Shown here piece by piece: positions 1 through 7,336 of a stretch of DNA of 54,985 nt. How positions within the stretch are numbered: the stretch's first letter is position 1; the number at the start of each line of letters is the position of its first letter. The stretch is from contig PQXD01000001.1 of assembly GCA_003194485.1 (NCBI GenBank), positions 235,252 through 290,236 on the forward strand, in the 5' to 3' direction. A program made the translations under genes and the position numbers. The stretch comes from Deltaproteobacteria bacterium. Its GTDB lineage: Bacteria > Desulfobacterota > Dissulfuribacteria > Dissulfuribacterales > UBA3076. The notes below the pieces were generated by a model that searched no databases, was not told the DNA's origin, and worked only from the letters and a program-made list of their open reading frames with translations.

Positions 1-124
1 CCTGGCTATGGTGGTATTTTTACCCATAGCTTGAGAAAAGACGATCACAGCTTGCCTCTGAAGGCTCAAAAGAGCCTCCTGTGCTGCGTCACAAAATTCG
101 CCTGCGCTTATATGAAATATCCAG
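1..124. repeat. Left arm of 124-bp inverted repeat shared by both window ends
   Basis: Positions 1-124 are an exact reverse complement of 54809-54932. The arm contains short internal palindromes: GCTATGG...CCATAGC near the outer end, and AGGCTC/GAGCCT around a four-base loop. The left arm starts at base 1, so it may continue beyond the window. No protein-coding potential was recognised. It may be a dispersed structured repeat that stopped the assembly, or a genuine inverted duplication. Confidence 0.9.
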
Positions 125-212
125 ATCTATAAGTAACGTTGTATGGCTACGAGATGGGCCAAGACAGACTGTTTGGATCTACGGTCGTTGGTGCGTATAT
201 TGATCCGCTATT

Positions 213-572
213 GTGGAGGAGAACGCACTTGATTATATTCCTGATGAAAAGATCGTAAAAGCTATGGAGAAGAAGATAAAGACGTGGTTCGATTATACCT
301 TTCAATTTAAGTTAATTATGGCTGGATTAGAAAAATTCACCTTACGCATTGCTCCTTCATCAGTATATTTTTTTCGTTTCATCCTTGAAGGATATGATAA
401 CATGTTCATGCTCAGCACTCTTGACCAACGTGCAGGACTGGTCGAGGTGCAGGCAGCAAGGGGCTCTGTAAAGGATCTTTTGCTTATCCTCAGATCTCTG
501 AGATCTGTCATAGGCCTTGATCGTATGGACTCAAGATGTAATGCCTGGATAATGGATCAATTGAGGGATTGA
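213..572 (+). CDS. DUF4911 domain-containing protein
   Basis: Small 119-aa protein whose central part (about residues 40-90, including FRFILEGYDNMFMLSTLD and GLVEVQAARG) resembles DUF4911, a short domain found mostly in Desulfobacterota. Its biochemical role is not known. The GTG at 213 gives the longest frame but has no clear ribosome-binding site; an ATG at 264 is possible and would still keep the domain. It lies 40 bp upstream of miaB on the same strand, an arrangement that fits co-transcription and perhaps a link to tRNA modification (inference). No signal peptide or membrane segment is visible. Confidence 0.75.
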   Translation: MEENALDYIPDEKIVKAMEKKIKTWFDYTFQFKLIMAGLEKFTLRIAPSSVYFFRFILEGYDNMFMLSTLDQRAGLVEVQAARGSVKDLLLILRSLRSVIGLDRMDSRCNAWIMDQLRD

Positions 573-611
573 ACGTGTCTTATTGCCTTTAATTCCTAAA
601 TTTATAGAAAA

Positions 612-1985
612 ATGAAGCTATTAGGTTTCAACAATGTACATGCCGCCAGTTCCTGGAACAGGGGGCGCAAAAAGCTCTACCTCGCCACCTTTGGCTGTCA
701 GATGAACGAGTATGATTCCCAAAGGATGGCGCAGATCCTCCATGAGAAATACGCACTGACATCAGAGCCTGATAATGCGGACCTGATCCTTGTAAACACT
801 TGCTCAATCAGGGAAAAGGCCGAAAACAAGCTCTACAGTCTTATTGGCCGTTTAAAAAAGTTCAAGAAACGAAAGCCTGATTTGATTATTGGTATAGCAG
901 GTTGTGTTGCCCAACAGGAAGGTGATCGTCTTTTAAAACGTCTGCCATTTATTGATCTGGTATTTGGACCACAGTGCATTTACGGTCTGCCCGAAATGTT
1001 GAGGGACTTGGAAAAAAGCAAGAAGACTGTATTGAATACTGAAATCAACAATGATTTTTTAATACCCAGGGTCACCGCCCCTCTGCCTGAGCCTAACCCT
1101 GTTCGGGCATTTGTAACCATAATGCAGGGTTGTGACAATTTCTGCACCTTTTGTGTGGTTCCCTATGTACGTGGTCGCGAGGTCAGCCGTCCACCTGAGG
1201 ACATCCTGGCTGAAATAAATCAAATAGTAGGTGAAGGGGTCAAGGAAGTTACGCTCCTGGGTCAGAATGTAAACTCATACGGCAAGAAAGCAGGCACTAG
1301 CCTTAATTTTCCCGGCCTTCTCCACAGGGTAGCCGAAATTTCTGGTCTGGAACGCCTGAGGTTTACAACGAGTCACCCGAAAGATCTTTCCCTCGATTTA
1401 ATAAAATGCTTCCGGGATATTGATAAACTGTGCGAACACCTGCATCTGCCAGTGCAATCAGGTTCCACCGCGGTCCTGAAACGCATGAACCGCCATTATA
1501 CCAGGGATCGATATCTGTCAACAGTGGATAATCTCAAGTCCTTCTGCCCGGACATCACCCTCACTACCGACTTGATCGTGGGTTTTCCAGGTGAGACTGA
1601 TAGAGATTTCGAGGATACTATATCTCTGCTCAAGACCGTGAAGTTCGATCAGGTTTTTGCCTTTAAATATTCACCCAGACCCCTTACACGGGCGGCCCGG
1701 TTCGATAACCATGTTCCGGAAGAAATCAAGAAGGAACGCCTTGAAGCAGTAATTGAACTCCAGAAAAAAATCGGGTTCGCGCGCTACAAGTCCCTGGAAG
1801 ACCGGGAAGAGGAAGTCCTTGTGGAAGGCGTCAGCAAAAAAAATCCAGAGGAACTCAGAGGTAGAACCAGAGGCAATCATGTGGTAAACTTTCCCGGATC
1901 TCAAGAGCTTATCGGGAAGTTTGTTACTGTAAAAATAAACAGGGCATGTTATCATTCTTTAAAGGGACAAATTTTGATTACTTGA
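612..1985 (+). CDS. miaB: tRNA-2-methylthio-N6-dimethylallyladenosine synthase
   Basis: Radical-SAM methylthiotransferase that adds the 2-methylthio group to i6A37 of tRNAs reading codons that begin with U. The N-terminal UPF0004 domain has three cluster-binding cysteines in FGCQMN, NTCSIR and AGCVAQ. The radical-SAM motif CDNFCTFC follows at about residues 174-181, then the typical GQNVNSYG segment and a C-terminal TRAM domain ending in KINRACYHSLKGQIL. At 457 aa it has normal family length. The RCMT-like VVPYVRGREVSR block favours MiaB over RimO or MtaB. The first ATG is used although its ribosome-binding site is weak. Confidence 0.96.
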   Translation: MKLLGFNNVHAASSWNRGRKKLYLATFGCQMNEYDSQRMAQILHEKYALTSEPDNADLILVNTCSIREKAENKLYSLIGRLKKFKKRKPDLIIGIAGCVAQQEGDRLLKRLPFIDLVFGPQCIYGLPEMLRDLEKSKKTVLNTEINNDFLIPRVTAPLPEPNPVRAFVTIMQGCDNFCTFCVVPYVRGREVSRPPEDILAEINQIVGEGVKEVTLLGQNVNSYGKKAGTSLNFPGLLHRVAEISGLERLRFTTSHPKDLSLDLIKCFRDIDKLCEHLHLPVQSGSTAVLKRMNRHYTRDRYLSTVDNLKSFCPDITLTTDLIVGFPGETDRDFEDTISLLKTVKFDQVFAFKYSPRPLTRAARFDNHVPEEIKKERLEAVIELQKKIGFARYKSLEDREEEVLVEGVSKKNPEELRGRTRGNHVVNFPGSQELIGKFVTVKINRACYHSLKGQILIT

Positions 1986-2064
1986 AAGATACTAAAGATA
2001 TTATAAAATTGTTTTTTACAGCTGATGACTATTTTTAAAAATTTTAGCACCTTTTGGAGAAGTT

Positions 2065-2565
2065 ATGGCGAATATTTCCATGTATGTACACGCAATAACC
2101 TTGGACACTGAGTCCAACTCACCTATACTTATTCTGAAAGAAGAGAAAGGAGAAAGGACTTTGCCAATCTGGATCGGTCTGCTGGAGGCTACTGCCATTG
2201 CCACAGAGATGGAAAAGATCGAGTTTGCGAGGCCAATGACCCATGATCTCTCAGTAAATCTCTTAAAAACAATGGAAATAAAGATACCCAGGATCGAGAT
2301 ATCCGATCTCAGGGATAACACTTACTATGCTCTCATAACCCTCAAGCAGGGAGACCGCGAGATAACTGTAGACGCAAGGCCAAGTGATGCGGTAGCCATC
2401 GCCTTGAGGGCTGAGGCCCGGATATTTGTCAACGAGTCCGTTCTCAAAAAGACTCAGCCTGCTAAAGAGACAATAATAAGCGGGGAAAGAACTCCTGAGG
2501 AAAAAGATAAGTGGGCAAAAATCCTGGAAGAGATGGATCCCAATGCATTTAAGTATAAGATATGA
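2065..2565 (+). CDS. Bifunctional nuclease family protein (DUF151/BFN)
   Basis: 166-aa cytosolic protein of the BFN (DUF151) family, whose plant founder has both RNase and DNase activity; the function of bacterial members is poorly defined. The domain spans about residues 5-135 with the signature LPIWIGLLEATAIATEMEKI, DLRDNTYYALI and the highly conserved DARPSDAVAIALRAEARIFV. A GGAGA ribosome-binding site lies just ahead of the ATG. It sits between miaB and a PHP phosphoesterase gene on the same strand with short gaps, so the three are probably one transcription unit. A charged tail after residue 140 is not part of the domain. Confidence 0.9.
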   Translation: MANISMYVHAITLDTESNSPILILKEEKGERTLPIWIGLLEATAIATEMEKIEFARPMTHDLSVNLLKTMEIKIPRIEISDLRDNTYYALITLKQGDREITVDARPSDAVAIALRAEARIFVNESVLKKTQPAKETIISGERTPEEKDKWAKILEEMDPNAFKYKI

Positions 2566-2574
2566 GTTGCTGAA

Positions 2575-3225
2575 ATGCTGATGTTTGACCTCCACTGTCA
2601 CAGTCTTTTCAGTGATGGGGAGCTCTTACCATCTGAACTGGTAAGGCGTGTGGAAATCCTGGGTTATAAGGCCATAGCAATTACCGATCATGTCGACTCA
2701 TCCAACTTTGATTTTGTAATTCCCCGTTTGATTAAGGTAGCAAAAGATATCAACCGTTACAGCTCCACAAAACTCATACCTGGTGTGGAGCTGACCCATG
2801 TTCACCCCAGTCTGATTGCCCCTTTGGCAAAAGAGGCCAGGCACCTGGGAGCCGATGTATTGATATGCCATGGAGAGACCATCGCAGAGCCTGTCTGCCC
2901 CGGGACTAATCGGGCCGCCATTGAGGCTGACATTGATATACTCGCTCACCCGGGGCTGATCTCTGAAGAAGAGGTGGAGATGGCAGTCCAAAGCGGCACT
3001 TTTCTTGAGATTTCCGGCCGGAAGGGTCACGGCCTCACAAATGGCCATGTAGCCAGGCTTTCCAAAGCTCACGGAGCAAAACTAATCATAAACTCGGATG
3101 CCCATGCCCCGGAAGATTTCATGAGCGCAGAAATGGCACGGAAAGTGGGTCTGGGCGCTGGGCTTAACTCAAAGGAAGTCGAGTCGATCTACGAAGTGGC
3201 CTGGAACTGGGTCCGCTCCTTGTAA
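2575..3225 (+). CDS. PHP domain histidinol-phosphatase-like phosphoesterase
   Basis: 216-aa metal-dependent phosphoesterase of the PHP superfamily. The metal-binding residues are visible in order: FDLHCHSLFSDG near the start, TDHVDSSN, CHGE, DILAHPG and NSDAHAP. These are the motifs of PHP hydrolases that include polymerase-associated and histidinol-phosphatase enzymes. The substrate cannot be told from sequence; its short length argues against full HisK histidinol phosphatase (about 260-270 aa). Start at 2575 or at the second ATG six bases later. It follows the BFN gene by 9 bp, so is likely co-translated. Confidence 0.85.
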   Translation: MLMFDLHCHSLFSDGELLPSELVRRVEILGYKAIAITDHVDSSNFDFVIPRLIKVAKDINRYSSTKLIPGVELTHVHPSLIAPLAKEARHLGADVLICHGETIAEPVCPGTNRAAIEADIDILAHPGLISEEEVEMAVQSGTFLEISGRKGHGLTNGHVARLSKAHGAKLIINSDAHAPEDFMSAEMARKVGLGAGLNSKEVESIYEVAWNWVRSL

Positions 3226-3239
3226 GCGTTCACAGGGCA

Positions 3240-3350
3240 CCGCATCTGCTTTGTTGCCTACCTGCCGGCAGCCAGGTCGGGCACCTGAAGTACAGGGAGT
3301 ACGTCTGCGTACCCGTACGCCTCGCATCTGCAGCACCCTGTAAACGCTCA
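3240..3350. repeat. Degenerate hairpin-rich repeat related to element C
   Basis: Contains GGCACCTGAAGTAC...GTACGTCTGCG followed by CGCCTCGCATCT. The same words occur in the right half of the two 256-bp C elements (45955-46210 and 51462-51717), with base differences. GCCTACCTGCCGGCAGCCAGG and GAAGTAC/GTAC are palindromic. Probably an old, partial relative of element C downstream of the PHP gene. Confidence 0.55.
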
Positions 3351-3411
3351 CAGTTCGGCGGGTTGCGGTAAAACGAACGGGCGTTGTAACCCGTGAACGG
3401 TTACCTTATTT

Positions 3412-3606
3412 GTAAATATCCGGTGAACCCGTGGTCCACTGTGGAAGTTGCCATCCGTGCCCTGCCGCAGGAGCGGTTTGCCTTTTGCAGGGTTTCGACC
3501 GCGGGCCGGATTGCACTGCCTCTCCGGTCCGCAATGAGTGAGCTTTGAAACCCGGAAAAAGGTAACCGCTTCAAGGCAGGATATAACGGGTTCACCGAAT
3601 ATTTAC
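3412..3606 (-). repeat. Palindromic repeat family A, copy 1 (195 bp, complete)
   Basis: Bounded by near-perfect 20-bp inverted termini: GTAAATATCCGGTGAACCCG at the left, and its complement with one change (TTCGG) at the right. The interior is an imperfect foldback: GAGCGGTTTGCCTTTTGC... on one side matches GAAGCGGTTACCTTTTTCC... on the other. A 60-70 codon open frame beginning MNPLYPALKRLPFSG runs through the minus strand in copies 1, 2, 3 and 6. It is frameshifted in copies 4 and 5, so coding is doubtful. Strand given is that of this frame. Confidence 0.85.
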
Positions 3607-3735
3607 CTTTTCCCTCGCTGAATTCGATCCTGATACGGATCTTGATGATTTGTTATATATGCAAGGACAGGGTAAGCTGTACACTCGGCCCAACAAACCA
3701 AGTGCAGGTCCAGGAGAATAAGGAGGATAGCTGCT

Positions 3736-3940
3736 ATGAAGAGACGGGAATTCTTAAAGGGCGCCGTGCTTAGCACGGCTTTGCTGGCCTCGGGTGATGC
3801 CCTGGCAACAGGAGGGTATTTCCGGCACTGGTAAAAAAATCTCCTGAGGCCAGAGAACAGGGAGAACCCCTGAGGCAATTGAAAACTGCAATCTCCACGG
3901 CAGATGGATCAGTGATCCTGTAACAGTAGCCATTATTTGA
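3736..3940 (+). pseudogene. Decayed Tat-exported superoxide reductase (class II-like)
   Basis: A good ribosome-binding site (AAGGAGG) precedes ATG 3736 and a twin-arginine signal peptide, MKRREFLKGAVLSTALLASG. The frame then stops at GYFRHW. Adding one base near 3823 would restore GYFPALVKKSPEAREQGEP, as expected for Tat-type desulfoferrodoxin-family proteins. The middle of the gene is missing. The end resumes as IENCNLHGRWISDPVTVAII with the canonical Cys-Asn-x-His iron-ligand motif. The last 43 bases are identical to the end of the degenerate copy at 12197-12427. This is a frameshifted, internally deleted pseudogene. Confidence 0.8.
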
Positions 3941-3961
3941 GAACCCGCAGGGGGTTGGGGA

Positions 3962-4022
3962 GTGGAGAGCGCCGTTGATGCAGCAAAAGAAAAGCACATA
4001 CCTGTGTAGTAGAGAAGGTGAA
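3962..4022 (+). pseudogene. Fragment of desulfoferrodoxin
   Basis: About 60 bases closely matching positions 12561-12620 inside the intact desulfoferrodoxin gene (codons for [20 protein letters not shown]). Several substitutions and a two-base insertion (CCTGTGTAGTAG against CCTGTAGTAG) break the frame. It follows the superoxide reductase remnant exactly as the intact gene follows the second reductase copy, so the order of an ancestral two-gene cassette is preserved in both places. The rest of the gene is absent. Confidence 0.8.
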
Positions 4023-4225
4023 CTTAAGAATAGCCAGCCGATGGAATCCTCCATAAATAAATTCAGAACCGATAGGGTTGAGACGGAAAAAATCGGCATC
4101 ATGGCTGGAGTGATAAATATCGCCCATTTTGTAATAATGGGTTGATTTTGGTAAATCGAGTGCTCACACGAGAACTTGAAGATGAAATCAGTTGACCGCA
4201 GCATTTAACAAGAGGAGGTATTGCC

Positions 4226-5509
4226 ATGAAGAAAACGCAGTTCATTGCATTGGGGTGCCTGATTGCCATTTTCTGTTTCACCGGCCTGGCAATCAGTGCT
4301 GAAGAGGCCTGTATCACCTGTCACAAGAAGATCTCTCCAGGGCAGGTAGCTGACTGGGAATCCAGCAGGCACAGCAAAGAAGACGTGACATGTTCGGTCT
4401 GTCATGGCGGGGAACACACAAACGCCAAGGATTTCAAGGAGGTCACCTTACCTGATGAACACGTCTGCGCCCAGTGCCACGAAGAACAGTTCGATCAGTT
4501 CGCAAAGGGCAAGCACAACTTTGGCTGGACATCCCTGAACGCCCTTCCCGTCACTCATGTCGAGCCTGATGAGTTGATGGAAGGCGGCAGGGGTTGCGGC
4601 GGCTGTCACAACATGGGGATCAAGTCCGAGGCACAGAAAAAGGATCAGAAGGACAAAGGCTACCATTACCAGAACAACTCGTGTGATGAATGCCATACCA
4701 GGCACAGCTTCTCAAAAAAGGAGGCTCAGGACCCCAGAGCATGCCAGCAGTGCCATATGGGTTACGATCATCCGCAGTGGGAGATGTGGAGCAGTGCCAA
4801 GCACGGCACCCGTCACTTTGTAAAGGAAAAGGGCAAGCTGCCTGAGAATGCCCAGGCGCCTACATGCCAGTTCTGTCATCTGCCGAACGGCACTCATACG
4901 AACAAGACCGCCTGGGGCTTCCTCGGAGTGAGACTGCCTCTTCCTGAAGACAGGCAGTGGGCCGCTGACAGGGTGACCATCCTCAAGGCCCTTGGTGTCT
5001 TGAACCCTGAGACAGGAGAGCCGACCGCGCGTCTGGATGCAGTGAAGTCCGTGGACATGGTCCGCTTGACCGAAGAGGCATGGCTCACTGAACGGGAGAA
5101 GATGATCAGGACCTGCAGCAAGTGCCACTCTGAGAAGTACGCAAGAGAGCAACTGGCTTACGGTGATTCCATGCTGCAGAAAGCGGATAGATTGTTGGCA
5201 GAGGGCATAGAAATTGTTGCAGGTCTTTATAAGGACGGCATCATCAAAAAGCCTGACAATTACGCCTTTGCCTATCCGGACTTTCTGTATTTTTTGAGGA
5301 CCGGCGGCGGGAATATGGACCAGATGTCTCATATAGACCAGGTCTTGTTCCGGATGTACATGAAGCACCGCATGCGGACCTACCAGGGCAATTTCCACCT
5401 CAATCCTGACTATGCTTACTGGTACGGCTGGGCCATGATGACCAAGGACCTCGGTGAGATCAAGGAACTTGCCATGACCATGAGAGCCGCGGCCAAGATG
5501 GAGAAATAA
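4226..5509 (+). CDS. Octaheme c-type cytochrome, hydroxylamine oxidoreductase-like
   Basis: 427-aa periplasmic cytochrome with an N-terminal signal peptide (cleavage probably after AISA) and eight CXXCH haem sites: CITCH, CSVCH, CAQCH, CGGCH, CDECH, CQQCH, CQFCH and CSKCH. The C-terminal helical part, ending in FRMYMKHRMRTYQGNFHLNPDYAYWYGW, resembles the HAO/octaheme family. HAO oxidises hydroxylamine; related reductive forms (epsilon-Hao) reduce nitrogen compounds. It is shorter than classical HAO, and whether the Tyr crosslink to the catalytic haem exists cannot be decided by eye. A strong GAGGAGG site precedes ATG 4226. No quinol-oxidising partner gene (such as a NapC/NrfH type) is adjacent. 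Confidence 0.85.
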   Translation: MKKTQFIALGCLIAIFCFTGLAISAEEACITCHKKISPGQVADWESSRHSKEDVTCSVCHGGEHTNAKDFKEVTLPDEHVCAQCHEEQFDQFAKGKHNFGWTSLNALPVTHVEPDELMEGGRGCGGCHNMGIKSEAQKKDQKDKGYHYQNNSCDECHTRHSFSKKEAQDPRACQQCHMGYDHPQWEMWSSAKHGTRHFVKEKGKLPENAQAPTCQFCHLPNGTHTNKTAWGFLGVRLPLPEDRQWAADRVTILKALGVLNPETGEPTARLDAVKSVDMVRLTEEAWLTEREKMIRTCSKCHSEKYAREQLAYGDSMLQKADRLLAEGIEIVAGLYKDGIIKKPDNYAFAYPDFLYFLRTGGGNMDQMSHIDQVLFRMYMKHRMRTYQGNFHLNPDYAYWYGWAMMTKDLGEIKELAMTMRAAAKMEK

Positions 5510-5520
5510 TCAATGCGAAC

Positions 5521-5540
5521 GGGGCGCCGAAAGGCGCCCC
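5521..5540 (+). terminator. GC-rich hairpin with GAAA tetraloop after the octaheme cytochrome
   Basis: GGGGCGCC-GAAA-GGCGCCCC forms a perfect 8-bp stem 11 bases after the cytochrome stop codon. A T-rich run follows only after about 15 bases, so it may act as a weak terminator or as an mRNA-protecting 3' hairpin. Confidence 0.65.
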
Positions 5541-5639
5541 CTGTATCAGACACTACTTTTTATGGCCACCCTTGATCTCTATTCTCATCTTTGCCACCTG
5601 GGGGAAGGGAGCAGGATTCTGGGGGCAGGTGCATGAAAT

Positions 5640-5976
5640 AAAATGGTACGGCCTGGCTTTCCCTGGTCCTGTTTATCACAGGCGGTGAAGCAAGGGAGTG
5701 GTTCGAGTCATCCTACATCCTGGCAAGGCAGCTTCTTCCAATCCTTCTCCTGGGGGGTCTTTTTTGCCGGTTTTTTCCTTGGAAGTCCTGGAGGGGCAGT
5801 CAGGGATGGGCATGGGGCCTGCCCTTGCCCTGCTTCTTGCAGGCCCGGCAATTTCCCTTCCCAACATGCTGGTCATAAGGAGCGTTATGGGCACAAGGAA
5901 GACTGTTGCATATGTGAGCCTTGTGGTGATCGTGGCAACCATCACCGTAATGATTTTCGGCAGTTTGGAGAGTTAA
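5640..5976 (+). pseudogene. Remnant of ArsP/DUF318-type permease (C-terminal part)
   Basis: One frame reads WLSLVLFITGG...REWFESSYILARQLLPILLLGGLF. It then shifts to a frame reading FAGFFLG, and later continues as MGPALALLLAGPAISLPNMLVIRSVMGTRKTVAYVSLVVIVATITVMIFGSLES. These segments match successive membrane helices at the C-terminus of ArsP-like permeases (PF03773), which export organoarsenicals or have unknown substrates. The N-terminal half is missing and the frame is interrupted, so it is nonfunctional. It ends 12 bp before the TolC-family gene of the efflux operon. Confidence 0.7.
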
Positions 5977-5988
5977 AAAGGATAGAAC

Positions 5989-7335
5989 ATGAAAACAGGG
6001 ATGGCGATCTTCCTGTCAATTTTATCTCTTATCACAGCCTGTCCATCCTATGCAGGGGCCCATACGGGAGAGATAGTAACCCTTGAAGAAGCCATAAAGA
6101 TAGCACTTAAGGAGAGCCCGGTCATACTCTCAAAGGCTAATGAATTAGGTGCTTCAAAGCAGGGAATAAAGGCCGCCAAGGGCTTACTTCTTCCAAGAAT
6201 AGACGCCTATTCTTCTTATTCGAGGCTCAGCGATCCCCAGGTAGTGGTCCCGATAAAGAGCTTTGGCGGCACTCCCCCCACATTCAGCAGAGACCAGTAC
6301 AGGACAGGGCTGAGCTTGAAGATTCCCATATATGAAGGCGGAAGGCTCAGAACGCAGATCGGCATGGCCGAGCTCTCAAAGAGGATTTCTGAAGAATCCC
6401 TGAAGATTACAAGGCAGGAGCTCATATATGCCATAACCAACGTATTCAACCAGGTACTTTTCCTTGAAGGCTTGGAAAATGCCCAAAAAGAGACCTTGAA
6501 TGCCTTGAAAAAGGTCCGGGCGGATGCGAGAACCAGGCTCGATGTAGGCAGGCTCGCTCCGGTGGAACTCATGAGAATAGACACCCAGGTCTCGGAACAG
6601 GAGCAGGCCCTTGTCCGGACCAGGGAAGAAAAGGCCAGGGCCCTTTATACCCTTTCCCAGCTCATGGGAAGGTCTCCAAGCATGATTAATGGTGTGGAAG
6701 GAAGGCTCAAGGAGCCATGGACTGCAGATAAAATAGATAGGCTGGAACCGTCGCCTTCCGAGATTGAAAAGATGATTGAAGCCCGCCCCGACATTAAAAA
6801 GGCAACAGAGGCTGTAACACTTGCGGAAAGGGCTGTCAGGCTTGAGAAGGGACTTCATCTTCCAAGCATAGACCTTGTTGGCGACTATGGGAGAAGGGCA
6901 GGCTCCGGCTTTGACAGGGATGAAGAGGTCTGGTCCGGCGGTGTGACCATAGGGCTGAACATCTTCAGCGGCGGTGTCATATCTGCCAGGGTCAAGGGGG
7001 CACAAGAGCGTCTTCTTGCAGCCAGGAACGATCTTAACAACCTCAGACTGGTGGCCTCCAGGGAGATAAAAGATGCCCTGTCCCGGATTAAAGAGGCAAG
7101 GCACAGGTTTGAGACCTCAAGGATTGCCCTGAACACCTCAAAGGAGTCATTTCGAATAGAGGAACTCAAATACGAGACCGGCGCCGGCACCATAACAGAC
7201 AGCCTTCTTGCCCAGGCTGCATGGCTGAGGACCAGGGCAAACATGCTGCAGGCCCTTTTTGATTTTCATGATGCTGTGGCCGATTACAGGCTGGCACTGG
7301 GAACGATAGACAGAGAATTCAGGAGGATTAATTGA
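5989..7335 (+). CDS. TolC-family outer membrane efflux protein
   Basis: 448-aa outer-membrane channel component of a tripartite efflux pump. An N-terminal signal peptide (MKTGMAIFLSILSLITACPSYA) is followed by two OEP repeats. The repeats are recognisable by LTLEEAIKIALKESP-type starts (VTLEEAIKIALKESPVILSK), long coiled-coil helices and the second-repeat GVTIGLNIFSGG segment. The AAGGA site precedes ATG 5989. It is first in an operon with a membrane fusion protein and an RND transporter and is separated from the next gene by one base. Confidence 0.93.
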   Translation: MKTGMAIFLSILSLITACPSYAGAHTGEIVTLEEAIKIALKESPVILSKANELGASKQGIKAAKGLLLPRIDAYSSYSRLSDPQVVVPIKSFGGTPPTFSRDQYRTGLSLKIPIYEGGRLRTQIGMAELSKRISEESLKITRQELIYAITNVFNQVLFLEGLENAQKETLNALKKVRADARTRLDVGRLAPVELMRIDTQVSEQEQALVRTREEKARALYTLSQLMGRSPSMINGVEGRLKEPWTADKIDRLEPSPSEIEKMIEARPDIKKATEAVTLAERAVRLEKGLHLPSIDLVGDYGRRAGSGFDRDEEVWSGGVTIGLNIFSGGVISARVKGAQERLLAARNDLNNLRLVASREIKDALSRIKEARHRFETSRIALNTSKESFRIEELKYETGAGTITDSLLAQAAWLRTRANMLQALFDFHDAVADYRLALGTIDREFRRIN

Positions 7336-7336
7336 A

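Noticed and set aside
1-124. Terminal repeat as a known riboswitch (c-di-GMP type) because of its hairpins and GACGCA word
   Set aside because: The conserved core bases of that class are not present in order, and the right copy lies downstream of a gene rather than in a leader.
3401-3595. Open frame MNPLYPALKRLPFSG... recurring in several repeat copies as a possible small protein family
   Set aside because: It follows the repeat exactly, is frameshifted in copies 4 and 5, and has no ribosome-binding site; identity is explained by repeat copying.
4712-5398. 228-codon frame on the minus strand inside the octaheme cytochrome gene
   Set aside because: Antisense shadow of a strongly supported gene; its His/Leu-rich composition mirrors the sense codons.
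6376-7104. 242-codon antisense frame inside the TolC-family gene
   Set aside because: No family similarity, and it is fully covered by a well-supported gene on the other strand.
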